A stretch of DNA of 64,000 bases from Cristatella mucedo (lineage: Eukaryota; Bryozoa; Phylactolaemata; Cristatellidae). A model generated the notes under the pieces. That model was not told the origin of the DNA and searched no databases. It was given only the letters and a program-made list of their open reading frames with translations. A program made the translations under genes and the position numbers. The stretch lies in assembly GCA_009760855.2 (NCBI GenBank), contig WPIO01000007.1:290001-354000 (forward strand), in the 5' to 3' direction. Position 1 is the stretch's first letter. Each line of letters begins with the position of its first letter. Shown piece after piece: positions 1 through 12,879 of the stretch.

Positions 1-1690
1 AGCGATTGACCCGACCTTCGCCTTGCTGCAGGCAGACGAACGTAGCGCGGCTGAAGGGTGCGTCGGGTGACTTGGTGTCACCCCCAACCCGCGCCGGCAC
101 ACTCCATCGAAATAGTACGGGGGGATTGCTGGGGCTCATTGGTTATAATCCAGGATGAATTAATTTGTTTTGCCTTTCTTTTTAACTCAGAAGACTTAAC
201 GAGCGGTGTTTTTGCTCTACAGGTTCCAAACTGTGGACGGAACCTTCATAAATATTTCTCAACAATTCAGAACAAAAGTTTGCTGCAGATGCTCACACTT
301 TTTTCTATCCTTCCTTCTCTGCTCTACTTTATTCTAGCTTCCTGAAATACTCGCTCACTTTATCCATGACCTATTTTTCTTTCGCGCTAAAATTTACGCT
401 GCTTTGCCAACGCTTAACATCGTTTTATGACTAAGCGCGCTAACGAACACCCGTCATCTTATCAAGCAACGGACCAACAACTTTTCAAGATGCAACGGCG
501 GTATGCTAAATCCTCAAGATTACGGCATCCATTCATTACTCGTAATTCCTAAATTATATTGGCTACGAACTGATTATGCGACAATCACGGCCAAGGCTGG
601 ATAGAAGCAGAAGCCGCATTATGGACTGTGATTTGCGCTTCTGCGGTTGGCCTTGGCGCGTGAGCTGATTTGAGCTCTAGGCCACGGAGCCGATGGTCTA
701 CGTCATAGCCGTTGTTTATTGCCTTTGAACCTCCATTGCTGTCAAATAGACTTCTCTTCGTTATGGATATGGACTTTGTTGTGCTACGGTAGGGGGCGCT
801 CTTTGTCGCTGCTGCGTTCTGCTGTTGTCGACGTACCTGCGTGCACTGGTATTTAACCTGCTAGTCGCTTGGCACGACGCAAGGCTCAGGCGTCGCAATT
901 ATTCGTCGCGCCGAGACTAGCACCGTTGCGAGCCGCATGGAAGGCGCCACCACAGCCCGTTTGTCACACTCCACTGCGACGCCATGCCATGCGTTGCTAG
1001 GTGTGGGCGCTAAAGCGGTTTGCTGCAAACCGCACACGACAAACTATGAGTGCAAGTTTTGGCTGACGCGTAGCACCTACTGGTCAAGTCAGCAGCTCTG
1101 AGCATGACTAGAGCGAGTCGTTGCCGCGCTGCACCGATACGCGCAGGTACAGCGAGGATATCAGATAGAACGAATGCAATTGAGAGCGAACTTACTTAAT
1201 AACAACTCATTGTCCTTGACGTAGCGCAGCATTTTCAAAGTCGCAGAAGGGCCAATTCTGCGTGGCACCAGCACTAGTGTGCAGCTAGCTCACTAATTAG
1301 AAGCCCAAAGTAAACGAATTCGTGCACCGTAGACTTACGATATCAGTACTATCGGAGTCGTGGTGACACGTAAATACAAAATTGGAGCCCGATAATAGAG
1401 GAGCGTGCGGAGTTAATAAACGACAACGATTTGCACCAACACATTGGTCACGATGACCCGGTGCTCGCGTCCAGTTGATCCAAAAGGTTTATTGTGCGGT
1501 TCCTAATTTGTTGATAATTAAAAAGGAAGTCCTACATGTCAATCAGCTTTCGTTATTTGGGCACTTTTGTATCAAATAATCGTATCAAATCCTTCAGGTG
1601 AACGTTTATAAGACCCTAAGCATGATTCGTGGTCTTGGAGATTCGAGAGAGGCATTCTGTGATTATGCGCTTTCGGTCAGGATATTTGGT
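1..1690. other. No recognisable feature
   Basis: Mixed-composition DNA. Only short open frames; no protein motif, RNA gene or repeat family could be matched. A GC-richer patch lies at about 900-1150. Confidence 0.5.
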
Positions 1691-1699
1691 TGCGGGAAC

Positions 1700-3612
1700 T
1701 GGCAACATAACTCTCTCTCTCTCTCGGTTATTTAGTTTTGTGTTCATATTTGAGGGATCAATATTGTTGATCTATCCCCAAAATGGCAGCATCTCTCTTA
1801 AAATTCTGTCCCTCAATTCCATGCAGCACCTCAATTTCTACATTCAAGCAGGTCACTAGTGACCTCGTCCTGAAGTTCAAATCCCAATCAAAGAAGACAA
1901 CTAGTCCTTTGGACCCTATACCAACTGTTCTGCTTCTACGATGCATTGATCAACTGCTGCCATGTATAACTACCATCATTAATATGTAATTAGCCTCATG
2001 TCATGTCCCAGCACCTCTCAAAAGGCTGTAATCAGGCCGCTACTCAAGAAAGCAACACTAGACTAAGAGAACTTGAGCAACTTTCGCCCAGTCGCCCTTC
2101 TACCATTCCTATCAAAGATACTGGAATGGGTCGTGGCAGACTAGCTGGACTCATATATTGAAATTTCAAACTTTGCATGCAAGTTCAAGTCTAGTTTTAG
2201 AGCTAATCACTTCACCGAGTTTGCATTGCTTCGGGTGTATAACGACCTACTTAGAAATGCATACAGAGGTAAAGTATCTCTGCTTGTTTTGCTCGATCTT
2301 TCGGCAGCATTTGATACTATCGATCACCAAGTCCTTCCTCAGCACCTCTCATTTTGCCTGGGCATCACTGCAACTGCTTTGCAATGGTTCAGGTCCTGTC
2401 TCAGTGGGAGACTCCAGAGTGTTGATGTGAATGATCAAAGATCATCCGAGGAACCCCTGAAATATGGTGTATCTCAGGGCTCCGTGCTTATTCTAGTTCT
2501 TTTCATGATGTATACTCTCATTTTTGACGATACGGTTGCCAAGCACAATCTTTCGATTCTATGCGGATGACACTCTGTTGTACCTTTGCTTTGATTCCTC
2601 CCAGCCCTCGAGCACGTCGAATTCTCTCAACTTTCTTGCTGCATGTATTGATGACATCTGCACATGGATGGCAGCAAATTTTCTTATGTTGAATAATGAT
2701 AAAACATACTTACTTGTTATCGGAAAACCAACTGTGACTCAGAAATTGGAAAGGCTAACGCTCAAAATTGGCTCTGCCAGCACATCTGCTGTTGAATCCG
2801 CACGAAATCTAGGTGTCCTGTTCCAAAGTGACCTTTCATTAGACGACCACATCAGCTCCACAGTCAAGTCTGCCTACTTTTAGCTACATAACATTGCTAA
2901 CATTCGGGCGTGTTCAGACAGTGATACCACATTTAAATTGGTCCATACATTTCTGACATCCTGTCTTGACTTATGTAGCTCACTGCTCGCTGGCCTACCG
3001 GCATGTGCAATCAGGCGATTACGGCTGGTGCAAAACTCCGCAGGTAGGCTTCTCTGTCGTGAGCGTCGCTCCTGCCACATCACACCGCTTTTAGCCGACA
3101 TGCACTGGCAGCTTATTTGTCACTCACTTTCAGGTTCTTTGGCTCCAACCTAACTATCAGTACTACTTCTCCACCAGGCTAAGCAACGTACTACCCACAT
3201 TTCGGAATCTAGCTGTTTACCTATACCTCCTATAAACCTCACATCCATTGGAGACCGTGCCTTTAGTTCGTATGCTCCCAAAGCCTGGAACTCACTCCCG
3301 ACTTCCGTCACGACATTCTCTGATTTGTCCACATTTAAAAAGAAACTAAAAGCGCACGTGTTTAAGACAACATTTAGTGGGTCCATGTGATTCTTCCTTT
3401 ATGTGCTTATGCGTGCTGACACTGTTGCATGCTGCAACTAACTACACTTGCCCCTGTGCATGTCACCTCTAACCATGCAATTCTTGTTGCTTATCGAGCA
3501 TGCTACCACTAACCATATGACCGTGCTTCCTTTGCGGCAATTGTGGAGCATCTAGAAAGAGGTAGAGTTCTTTGAGGGCGCTTTATCAAATGTATCATCA
3601 TTATTATTATTG
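1700..3612 (+). mobile_element. LINE-A (CR1/Jockey-type) copy, 5'-truncated, broken reverse transcriptase
   Basis: Conceptual pieces carry the order of a CR1-like reverse transcriptase: SPLDPIPTVLLLRCID, then LLVLLDLSAAFDTIDHQ, YGVSQGSVL, FYADDTLLYLC and a C-terminal region ending KLKAHVFKTTFSGSM. They are split over frames by frameshifts and stops. The 3' end carries the family tail (a short hairpin-like GCGCTTTA segment then ATT repeats). Start is approximate. Confidence 0.88.
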
Positions 3613-4193
3613 GTTACAGTGCACTGTCGCAACTCACTCTGACATCCTTTCTGTAGGTTTCCGCAATTTACCGGATGGAGCAATCCGACTAGATTTTAGT
3701 TCGATGTGAAATAGACAGGTAGGCTAAATGGTTGACAATTAAAGTTTTCTGTACTGACGTTTTTCGGGACTGTCACAGTTGCTGACCCTGTAACAATCGG
3801 GTTTTGAATTGTGTTCGTAAAGAAACAGCTGATCGGAGAGCTTTATGGAACAGTTGCTTCATCTTTTGCCGAGCCTGAGTAGTTGGTATGACGGACGCGA
3901 GGGTCTGTCTTTTTCTGTGCTTGGTTAATTCAATGGGATGAATGGAGCCCTCGTCGAGTTGCTCGCGTATATTTAGCAAAACGTCATGTGGAAATATCGT
4001 GGAGCACTTCCTCAGTCGTTTTTTGTTTTCTCAGCCATGAGTTTGATGTTTGATAGTAGATAGCCTTTGCTTGCGAAGCTTATGCTGCACTGCTAAATCG
4101 TACGCTACGTACGCTACGTACGAGCTTCGGCACGAGGTGCAGTCTGCACGAGATGCAGGCTGCAATATAAATAAACAAATAAATAAATCCTAA

Positions 4194-4345
4194 CTGATGA
4201 AACAGCCTCTTTTTGTTTAGCGACAGAAGAGCTTTTATGGCTATCACCACCGCTTACCGGGGCGATAAAGAATCGCCAACTGCAGGAATCGAACCCACGA
4301 CCTCGGGGCCGAGGTCGTGAAAGCGACTGCCTTATATGGGGGTCT
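4194..4345 (-). mobile_element. SINE-B copy
   Basis: Second tRNA-like family. Read on the minus strand it has GGTCGTGGGTTCGATTCC as B box, followed by a body with GGCGATTCTTTATCGCC and the end GCTCTTCTGTCGCTAAAC. The tail differs from that of SINE-A and LINE-A. Confidence 0.78.
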
Positions 4346-4857
4346 AGTTCACGTCCAGAGTCACGTGCATGGATTATGTGCGTTAACGAAGAAGAAAAAA
4401 GAGTGACCCCTTTGGGCCAATTGAGTAATGAGTGTATGTTGTAGCTCCTTCTGGGTCATTTATGTGATATAGATGTGCGAAAACATCTCTGGAACGAGTT
4501 GAATGGTGTTAGTGTGTAGATCTCTTAGGTTTTTGAATGAGGATACTGGCATGATGTGGATTTTATTTGACATTGACAAGCGCTCAGAAGACACAACATT
4601 CACTTGAGCATGTAGTAGGGAAAGTCCTTGGGCAAGGCAAAGATTTTTAAGCATGTATATGTGACTCAGGAGAGCTGGTCCATTTACTAGCTTCAGATAG
4701 TCGATAACCTCTTCTCCATCCACGATAAATTTATTTCATCTTTTTATCGCTTGATTTTAACAAAAGTGCAGGAGTTTCATTACCTCCTATCGAATGTAGA
4801 TACCGCCACGTGTTTCCGAATTCAAACTTTGTCATTTTCCAGGTGGCATTGAGAGGC

Positions 4858-4932
4858 AATAATAATAATTATACATTTGATATAGCGCCCTCAGAGAACT
4901 CAATCTCTTTCTAGGCACTTTAAAATTGCTAA
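4858..4932 (-). mobile_element. LINE-A 3' tail fragment
   Basis: Reverse-complement LINE-A tail: AATAAT repeats, then the block with CCCTCAGAGAACTCAATCTC and GGCACTTTA. Only the last ~75 bases were copied. It lies just upstream of a plus-strand copy. Confidence 0.7.
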
Positions 4933-4975
4933 AAGCTCTGCCTCTGATACATTTGATTTTTCAACGGCGCTAGAT

Positions 4976-5616
4976 TGTCTATCAGGCGATTGCAGCTGGT
5001 GCAAAACTCCACAGCTAGGCTTGTCTGTCGTGAGCGTCGCAGTTGCCACATCACACCACTTCTCGCCGACCTGCACTGGCTACCCGTCAAGAAACGGATC
5101 GACTTCAAGGTTTTGTCGCTCACTTTTAGATCACTTTATTTCTTAGCTCCAGCCTATCTCTCTGATCTACTCCTCCACTAGGTCAAGCATCGTACCCGCT
5201 TTTCGGAATCCAACAGTCTACCAATACCTCGTATAAACCTCAAATCCTTGGAGGCCGTGCCTTTAGTTCGTATGCTCCCAAAGCCTGGAACTCCCTCCCG
5301 ACTTGCGTCAGAACATCCCCTGACTTGACCACATTTCAAAAGAACTTAAAAGACGCCTATTTAGGACAGCATTTAGTGGGTCCCTGTGATTCGTCCTTGA
5401 TGTGCTTATGCGTGCTGACACTGTGCATGCTGCCACTAACCACATTTGCATGCTGACCCTGTGCATGTCACCCCTAACCATGTTATTGATGTTGTTTATC
5501 AAGCATGGTATTACTCACCATTCAATTGCATTTCCATGTGCAGCAAATGTAAAGCACCTAGAAAGAGATTTAGTTCTCTGATGGCACTTTATCAAGTGCA
5601 TTATTATTATTATTAC
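4976..5616 (+). mobile_element. LINE-A copy, 3' part only
   Basis: Encodes the reverse-transcriptase C-terminus (IRRLQLVQNSTARLVCRERR, LADLHWLPVKKRIDFKVLSL), then frameshifts, followed by the 3' UTR with CATGCTG repeats and the ATT tail at 5600-5616. Severely 5'-truncated. Confidence 0.85.
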
Positions 5617-5788
5617 TAAAAGCGTAAGTGAAGGAGGTAGTAAAAGAGATTAAAATAAATTTGGACAGGCAAAAGCAGTGGTTAAAGTCCTAGCCCAAAG
5701 GCGAATTAAAGGACGAGTTCCTTGTTCTTGCAGTTGGCCGTTATTGAAAAGCTAGTGGCGTGGAGAATGGCGTACATTAGGACCCAAG

Positions 5789-6295
5789 TTGTCTCCACAG
5801 ACCGTGGCGGCCATTGCTAGGCTTGACTTTCGGATCGCTAACGTTACCGAGCGGTTGGCCAGCTTTGGTCGTCAGTTGGCAGTTTTGCGTGTTAAATTAG
5901 ATCGAGACTCTCAGCATCGTTCTGAGGCCTCATCTAAATATATACAGTCTCTTGGCCGGAAGGCCGCATTGTTCTTCAGTCACGAGCAGAGCAAAACCTC
6001 GACGAGCTGGCAACAAGTGGCTCACATTCTCATGCTAGCAGCATTGAGGATTTTGAAGCGGTCCAGCCACGCCGGTGGAGAAAAGGGAAGCGAGTTGGAG
6101 GGAAACCGGAAGTCGGTTCAAGGGGAGACGACAGATGTAGATTTCCGGCTTACCGAGTGCAGCAGCTCAACCCCGAAATGTGACGGGGACCACGAGCGAT
6201 CGCAGATGGCAGCCACACAGGCTCTTGATTGGCCTGGGACGGCGAATGATGTTTCGGTCCTAGAATGCTTGTTGCCGAGAGCTCGGCTCTGTTAA
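5789..6295 (+). CDS. Open frame of unknown function, possibly ORF1 of a dead retroelement
   Basis: Open for 168 codons, starting SPQTVAAIARLDFRI. The first 70 residues have spaced Leu/Val/Ile and charged residues, compatible with a coiled coil. The composition changes after about residue 70, where a neighbouring frame stays open with RRWRKGKRVGGK, suggesting a frameshift. No family recognised. Nearby 7140-7260 has a reverse-transcriptase-like remnant, so retroelement origin is a guess. Confidence 0.25.
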   Translation: MSPQTVAAIARLDFRIANVTERLASFGRQLAVLRVKLDRDSQHRSEASSKYIQSLGRKAALFFSHEQSKTSTSWQQVAHILMLAALRILKRSSHAGGEKGSELEGNRKSVQGETTDVDFRLTECSSSTPKCDGDHERSQMAATQALDWPGTANDVSVLECLLPRARLC

Positions 6296-7047
6296 CCTGT
6301 TTTAAGAGGCGAGTAGAAAAAAGGCGAGAAAGCCAGACAGTGACCCAGCCTGTAGCCTGTAGAAGGTAACTGGCCACCCGCCGTAGGCAGCCCCCTCGGA
6401 AACTCAGTTCACTAATCGCATTCGCCTATGCAATGATCGATGCAGGTGTGTTCATAGCTCTATTTTGTGCACTAATCGTTTTCTAGTTTTTAGTTCGCTA
6501 CAGGGAACTATTGAAGATAATGCTGGAGGCGCTTGCCTGTCTCCGGGTACTCGAAGTGCAGATGACCTATATGTCAAAAAATCCAAAAGTTCAGACGGCT
6601 CCTAGAAGCCCAGCTACTTGCAGGGACAGCTGAGCGTAATGAAGATGAATACGTCCCGGGCACAACGATCGCTACAAAGGAGCCGTAAGAGGATTTCCTG
6701 CATTTTAATTTATTTCAGAGCCTAACGAGGCAGCTAACAAGCCGATCGTTGTCGCCATCCTCAGATGGCAACGTTATGTTTCTTATAACATCCCTGCTGA
6801 GGACGCCTTAATTTAAGAAGGGAAAGTAAAAAACATTGGCACTCTACATAAGCCGGATTACTACAGCCCCCGAGACGACTATTATTGCCGGACATATCTG
6901 GAGTAGTAGTTAGCTGTACTTTGAGATTCGTGCTTAGTGCGCTATAGCGGCTGCTCTACGTTCTCTGTGCCTTTTTGAGGCGATGAAATAGGCTGGTCTA
7001 CGTTGGCGATACAGAGGCATTGCTATATCAGGTACGGTGGTTATTGA

Positions 7048-7263
7048 TTGCTGCCGCGCTCAGCAACCGTTGGAATACGTGCGTCTGAAGAATGTAGCTT
7101 GTGTGACTCGTCAGCAATTTTACGAAGCCGACACCTAGATGGCAAGAATCTTAGTAAACTTCGACCAGTCGCTCTTGCGACCATCTTGTCCAGGATAGTA
7201 CGCATACTTGCCTCCAGTGTGGTCTCGCGTCACCCGCTGCTCGGGTTCCAGTCGCCCTGGTAG
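7048..7263 (+). pseudogene. Possible R2/NeSL-like reverse-transcriptase remnant
   Basis: The frame reads LDGKNLSKLRPVALATILSR and then RILASSVVSRHPLLGFQSPW before a stop. The order RP(I/V)A..., R...ILA and PLLGFQ resembles the region before the palm domain in R2-type LINEs. It is short, and no YADD motif was found downstream, so this is tentative. Confidence 0.3.
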
Positions 7264-7687
7264 TTCTTCTCACGAATTTGAAATCGTAGGGTATGTGCGC
7301 CATAGGGCTTCTGCCGCCGTGTGCATTGACTACGTATCCTTAAAGTGCCAGCTAGAGACGAATTTATTCCGCTTAGCTTTCCATGCAGCCTAGCGAGCTT
7401 GTCTATTTGGCTCCTTTGTGCTTTCCACGACTACCTGTGCATGATTCAGCGCATGCTATAAGCCAGCGGATGTAGTGATCGGCGGCCCCACTGAGCGCTT
7501 TTGTATGTGGGCGTGAGGAGGGTCCAATTACCCGGAGCGCTCCAGAAGGCGTCGATCGAGGAGCGAAGAGCAAGATAAGTGCAACGAGACGCACGAAAAA
7601 CATCCGACTCAGCTCGCATACCAATGGCTGTGTCCGAGTGGATTTAGCCGTCTCTAGATTGAGGCAAGAGTGCAGTGCCAGTGATGC

Positions 7688-8945
7688 CCTAGCGAGATGA
7701 TGATGTGATGTATCTCCATCTGTAACTTCACAGAGCCATACAGACTATGTGGGTGTTACACAGGAGAGTTTTGTATAGCGAACTTACAGCCTGGGCGACT
7801 TTCGGTACGCATTCGGTAGCCAACACACTTCCTCTCACGAAAAAAAGAGAAAGTGGGAAGCATAGCAGAGTCAGGAGAGCAGCTGAGGTAGTGAGTAGCA
7901 TGGAAGTAGCAGATCAAGACGGCTGAAAACGATGAGCCATAGTCGGCAGTAGGAGAGTAATTGTCATTTCGTAAGAACTTTGGAAGCGAGTTCCACAGTC
8001 TAGGACCAGCAGAGCTAAAGCTCCTGTCGCCAACGGTCTTTAAGCGGAGGAATGGTACAGCTAATTTATTGTTCACAAAGGACCTGAGGGCACGAACAGG
8101 CTGAGACTGGTGCAGCAGTTCAGCTCGAGCCAAGACATGGCGGGCTTTGTAGGTCAGCGTAAGAACTTTGCTCTGTATCCGTTGCTCAACCGGCATCCAT
8201 CCTAGCTCTTTTAGCAAAGGAGACACATGTTCAAGCCTCTGGGACTTGAAGACTAGCCTTGCAGCCTTATTCATAGCCAGCTGCAGTGGCCTAGTTGCTT
8301 TCTTTGGTAGCCCAGCCAAAAGGGAATTTCAATAATCAAGCCGATACAGAACCAAGGAGCTAGTTGAATTTCTTACAAGCCACTGTGAAAGATAGCTCCT
8401 AATCTTGGATATGGATCGGACGTGATGGCTAGCTGTAGAAGCAGTCTTCTGAATGAAGCTTTTAAAATGAAAGCAGCTGTCGAAAATGACAGTCTTCTAA
8501 AAGCAGTCCTCTGAATGAATCTGAGAGGCGCTCGAGAAGGACATGTTGGTCGATAGTATCGAACGCTGGCGAAAGGTCAAGCAAAACGAGCAGAGAGACT
8601 TTATTAGCTAAGTCTGAATTTCTGAGAAGGTCGTTGTAAACCCCATGCAATGCTGACTCGGTTGAGTAATGTAATGTAATGTATCTCCGTCTGTAACTCC
8701 ACAAAGTCATTAAGACCACGTGGGTGTTACGCAGGAGAGTTTTGTATAGCACACTCACCGTCTGAGTGATTAGCTCCAAAATCAGACTGGAGCTTGCTTG
8801 GCTGGCTTGAATTTTCAACGTAAGAGTTCAGCTTGTCGGTCGCAATTCTTTCCAGTATCTTTGATAGGAACGGCAGAAGGGAGATTGGGCGGAAGCTGCT
8901 CAAGTTTTCTTGGTCTAGCGCTGCTTTTCTAATTAGGATAATAAA
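7688..8945 (-). mobile_element. LINE-B copy with partial reverse transcriptase, self-interrupted
   Basis: The minus strand carries SFRPISLLPFLSKILERIAT, LLVLLDLSPAFDTIDQHVLL and, nearer the 3' end, NKAARLVFKSQRLEHVSPLL, LTLTYKARHVLARAELLHQS and SSAGPRLWNSLPKFLRND. The 3' tail reads ATTAC/ATGAT repeats at 7690-7710. A second LINE-B tail (about 8666-8765, with TAATGTAATGTAATG) is inserted within it. Related to, but distinct from, LINE-A. Confidence 0.87.
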
Positions 8946-9167
8946 AGATAATAACAATATGTCATAATATTGAGCCCTGATAGAGCTAAATCTTTATTCA
9001 GACCCTTTATATAGTTTATAGCGAGTGTAGCAATAACCAAGGTTTCAGAATAAGCACGGGGTATCGAGCTTAGAAGAGCAAGCATCATTTTAGGCCACCG
9101 TCCTAAAGCACTCGAGAAAATGTGGGCGGCGCTCGTGTTGTTGCCCATGCCCACCATTTAAGTCTTA

Positions 9168-12100
9168 CATCAGTGGGAGACTCCACAGCATTGGCATGAA
9201 CGGAAAAAAGATTATCCGAGAAATCACATTAAGTGTGGGTATCTTAGGTCACGGTGCTAGGTCCGGTCCTTTTCACAGTTTACACTCTCCCTCTTGCCGA
9301 TGTGATCACCAAGCACAATCTAGACTTTCACTTCTATGCAGATGACACTCAGTTGTACCTTTGCTTTGATCCCTCCCAGCTTTCCAGCACGTCGAATTCT
9401 CTACACACCCTTGCTGCATGCATTTCTGACACCCACACATGGATGGCAGCAAACTTTCTTAAATTAAAAGTCAACAAAACTAACTTATTATTAACAATTA
9501 TGGGCAAACCACGTGTAAGTCGGAAATTGAAAAGCTTAACGCTCAAAATTGGCTCTGCCAGCATATCTCCTGTAGCATTCATACGAAATCTACATGTTGT
9601 GTTCCAAACTGACATTGCACTAAATGATCACATCAGCTCCACAGTAAAGCCTACCTACTTCCAGCTACCTAAAATTGCCAAAATTTGGGCTTGCTTAGAC
9701 AGGGATACTAGATCTAGATTAGTCCGGGCATTTGTAACATGCCGTATCAACTTATTTAACTCACTGCTTGCTGGTCTACCGGCCGGTGCAATCAGGCACT
9801 TACAGCTGGTGCAAAACTCTGCAGCCCGCCTTTTCTGTCATGAGCGTCTCAGTTGCCACATCACATCACTTATCACTTATAATAATAATAATAATATTGC
9901 ACTTGATAAAGCGCCCCCAGAGAACTTAATCTCTTTCTAGGCGCTTTACATTTGCTGCAAAGTGATACGCAATAGAATAGTAAGTAAAATCATGCTTGAA
10001 AAACAAACAAAATGAATAACATGGTTAGGGGTTACATGCACAGGGTCAGCATGCAAATGTGGTTAGTGGCAGCATGAACAGTGTCAGCATGCATAAGCAC
10101 ATCGAGGACGAATCACAAGGACCCACTAAATGCTGTCCTAAATAGGTATGTTTTTAAGTTTCTTTTAAATGTGGTCAGGTCAGGGGATGTTCTGATGCAG
10201 GTCGGGAGGGAGTTCCAGGCTGTGGGAGCATACGAGCTAAATGCACGGTCTCCAAAGGATTTAAGGTTTGTACGAGGTATTTCTAGACTGTTGGATTCCG
10301 AAAAGCGAGTGGTACGATGCTTTGCCTGATGGGGTAGTATCTCTGAAAGATAGGCTGGAGCCATAGAATGAAGAGACCTAAAAGTGAGCGACAAAACCTT
10401 GAAGTCAATCCGTTGTTTGAATGGTAACCAGTGCAGGTCGGCGAGAAGTGGAGTAATGTGGCAACTGCGACGCTCACGACAGACAAGCCTAGCTGCAGAG
10501 TTTTGCACCAGCTGCAATCGCCTGATCGCACATGCTGGTAGGCCAGTAAGCAGTGAGTTGCAGAAGTCGAGACGAGATGTCACGAATGCATGGACCAACT
10601 TGGACGTGGTATCCTTATCTAAACAAGCCCGAATTTTAGCAATGTTATGAAGCTGAAAGTAGGCTGATTTGACTGTGGAGCTGATGTGGTTGTCTAACGA
10701 GAGGTCGCTTTGGAATATGACACCTAGATTTCGAGCTGATGCAACTGGAGATATGCTGGCAGAGCCAATTTTGAAAGTCAGCTTTTCCAATTTCTGAATA
10801 ACACTAGGTTTGCCCATAACTAGTAAGTTAGTTTTATCATCGTTTAGTTTTAGAAAATTTGCTGCCATCCATGATCGGATGTCATCAATGCATGCAGCAA
10901 GTGAGTTGAGAGAATTTGAGGTGCTCGAAGGCTGGAGGGATCAAAGCAAAGGTACAACTGAGTGTCATCCGCATAGAAGTGAAAGCCTAGATTGTGCTTG
11001 GCAATCACATCAGCGAGAGGGAGAGTATAAACGGTGAAAAGGACCGGACCTAGCACAGAGCCCTGAGGTACTCCATATTTTAGAGGTACTTCAGATGATC
11101 TTTGTCCATTCACGTCAACACTCTGGAGTCTCCCACTGAGATAGGACCTGAACCACTGCAGAGCAGTGCCAGTGATGCCCAGGCGAGATGAGAGGCGCTC
11201 TAGAAGTACTTTGTGATCGATGGTATCAAAAGCTGCCGAAAGATCGAGCAAAAAACAAGAAGAGACACTCTACCCATGTCTGCATTCCTAAGTAGGTCGT
11301 TGTATACCCGAAGCAATGCTGACTCTGTGGAGTGATTAGCTCTAAAGCCTGACTGGAACTTACTAGCAAGGTGTGAGGTTTCGATATACGAGTTCAGCTG
11401 GTCTGCCACGACCCGTTCCAGTGTCTTTGATAGGAATGGTAGAAGGGAGACTGGGCGGTAGTTGCTCAAGTTCTCTTGGTCTAGTGTTGCTTTCTTGAGA
11501 AGTGGCCTGACTACAGCTTTTTTGAAAGGTGCTGGGACCTGACCTGAGGCTAATGACATATTAATGATGTTGGTTATGCATGGCAGCAGCAGATCAATGC
11601 AACGTAGGAGCAGGACAGTGGGAATAGGGTCCAGTGGACTTGTTGTCTTCTTTGATTGAGATACGAGCTTTAGGACTACATCACTGGTGACCTGTTTAAA
11701 TGCAGACATTGAGGCGCAGCCAGGAACCGAGGAACAGCATTCTAGTGGGAAGGTTGTCATCGCAGGGATGGATTCCCTGATTCTGTCTATCTTCTGCACA
11801 AAGAATCGAGAGAAGCGTATCACCTTATCACTTATCGACCTGCATTGGCTCCCAGTCAATGCAGCTATCAACTTCAAGGTTTTATCACTCACTTTTAAGG
11901 TCCCTTCATTCTCTAGCTCCAGCTTACCTCTCACGACTACTCCCCCACCAGGCTCATGATCGTGCCACTCGCTTTTCTGAATCAAATAGTTAAGCTATTC
12001 GTCGTATGAACTTAAAATTCTTTGAAGACCGTCCCTAAAGTTTGTAGGATTCAAAGCCTGGAACTCACTCCCGAGTGATGTCACGACATCCTATGTCTTG

Positions 12101-12380
12101 ATGACATTTAAAGCAAAGCTAAACGCACCTATTTGTCACTATATTTAGTGAGTCCTTGTGATTCGTCCTCTGTGTGCTTATTTAAGCGTGCTGACATTGT
12201 GCATGCTGCCACTAGCCATATTTTCATGCTGACCCTGTGCATGTCACCCCTAACCATGTTATCCTTGTTAATATTGTGCATGCTATTACTTGCCACGTGA
12301 TCGTGCTTCATGTATAGCATTTGCAAAATGCCTAGAAAAAGATTGCTCTCTGCGGTCGCTATACAAACATATCATTATTT
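9168..12380 (+). mobile_element. LINE-A copy split by a later LINE-A insertion
   Basis: The left part (9168-9880) encodes FYADDTQLYLCFDPS to CHERLSCHITSLI. The reading resumes at 11824 with SLIDLHWLPVNAAINFKVLS and continues through the 3' UTR to about 12380. The gap is filled by a minus-strand LINE-A (9881-11823). The two halves abut in protein order, so this is one older element that was interrupted. Confidence 0.88.
9881..11823 (-). mobile_element. Youngest-looking LINE-A copy, 1.9 kb, near-continuous reverse transcriptase
   Basis: Flanked by the 12-bp direct repeat CTTATCACTTAT (9869-9880 and 11824-11835), a target-site duplication. On the minus strand it encodes SYRPVSLLPFLSKTLERVVA, the catalytic-region motifs LLDLSAAFDTIDHKVLLERL and YGVPQGSVLGPVLF, the active site FYADDTQLYL and a C-terminus ending TYLFRTAFSGSL at 10113. 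Frameshifts near 11245 (a T run) and near 10890 break the frame, so it is not active as read. No endonuclease domain is present because of 5' truncation. The tail with AATAAT lies at 9881-9893. Confidence 0.93.
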
Positions 12381-12879
12381 GTAGTATTTATGAGGAGCTG
12401 AATGTCTGTGGCATTGAGCCCACAAGCTAGATCAGTTCTTCTACCATGCGCTACGGAGTGCTATAGTAAGGCTGACAGTTTTCGATTTTTCAAGTGGGGC
12501 AGCCTCTGAGATCGCCCGGCTGTTGGGCGAAGTCTCATTAGAAGACTTCGGGAGCAGGATTTGGATCCCTTCAAGTACTCTTTATGTCTAGCTTGGCATA
12601 CGGAAAAACGGCTGACGCAATAGGTGAGTTGATGTGACTATGAATCCAGATGTCCAATGTCCGATACGACAACCGCTTGTTCTTGTCTTTTAATGCTTAG
12701 CTGTCCGTTTTGTTATTGCAGGCTGAATACGTTCGGTAGAGGGCTCTTCCAATATTGTTCGCGAATACATTTTAATTAAATCTGGGCTATTGCTTTACCG
12801 CTTCGCTACGCGGATGTTTATCGAACCTGCGGCAGAAGTCACTAAGACGTTCGGTAGCTGAGCATAGATGGGTTTAGTG
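12381..12879. other. Unassigned stretch between LINE-A and the satellite array
   Basis: No coding motif or family repeat seen. The last ~50 bases may be a further decayed satellite unit. Confidence 0.4.

Noticed and set aside
11200-11985. A 261-codon minus-strand frame that looks like one protein
   Set aside because: Its first ~50 codons are antisense to the older plus-strand LINE-A; only the part below 11823 is LINE-A reverse transcriptase. The joined frame is an accident of nesting.
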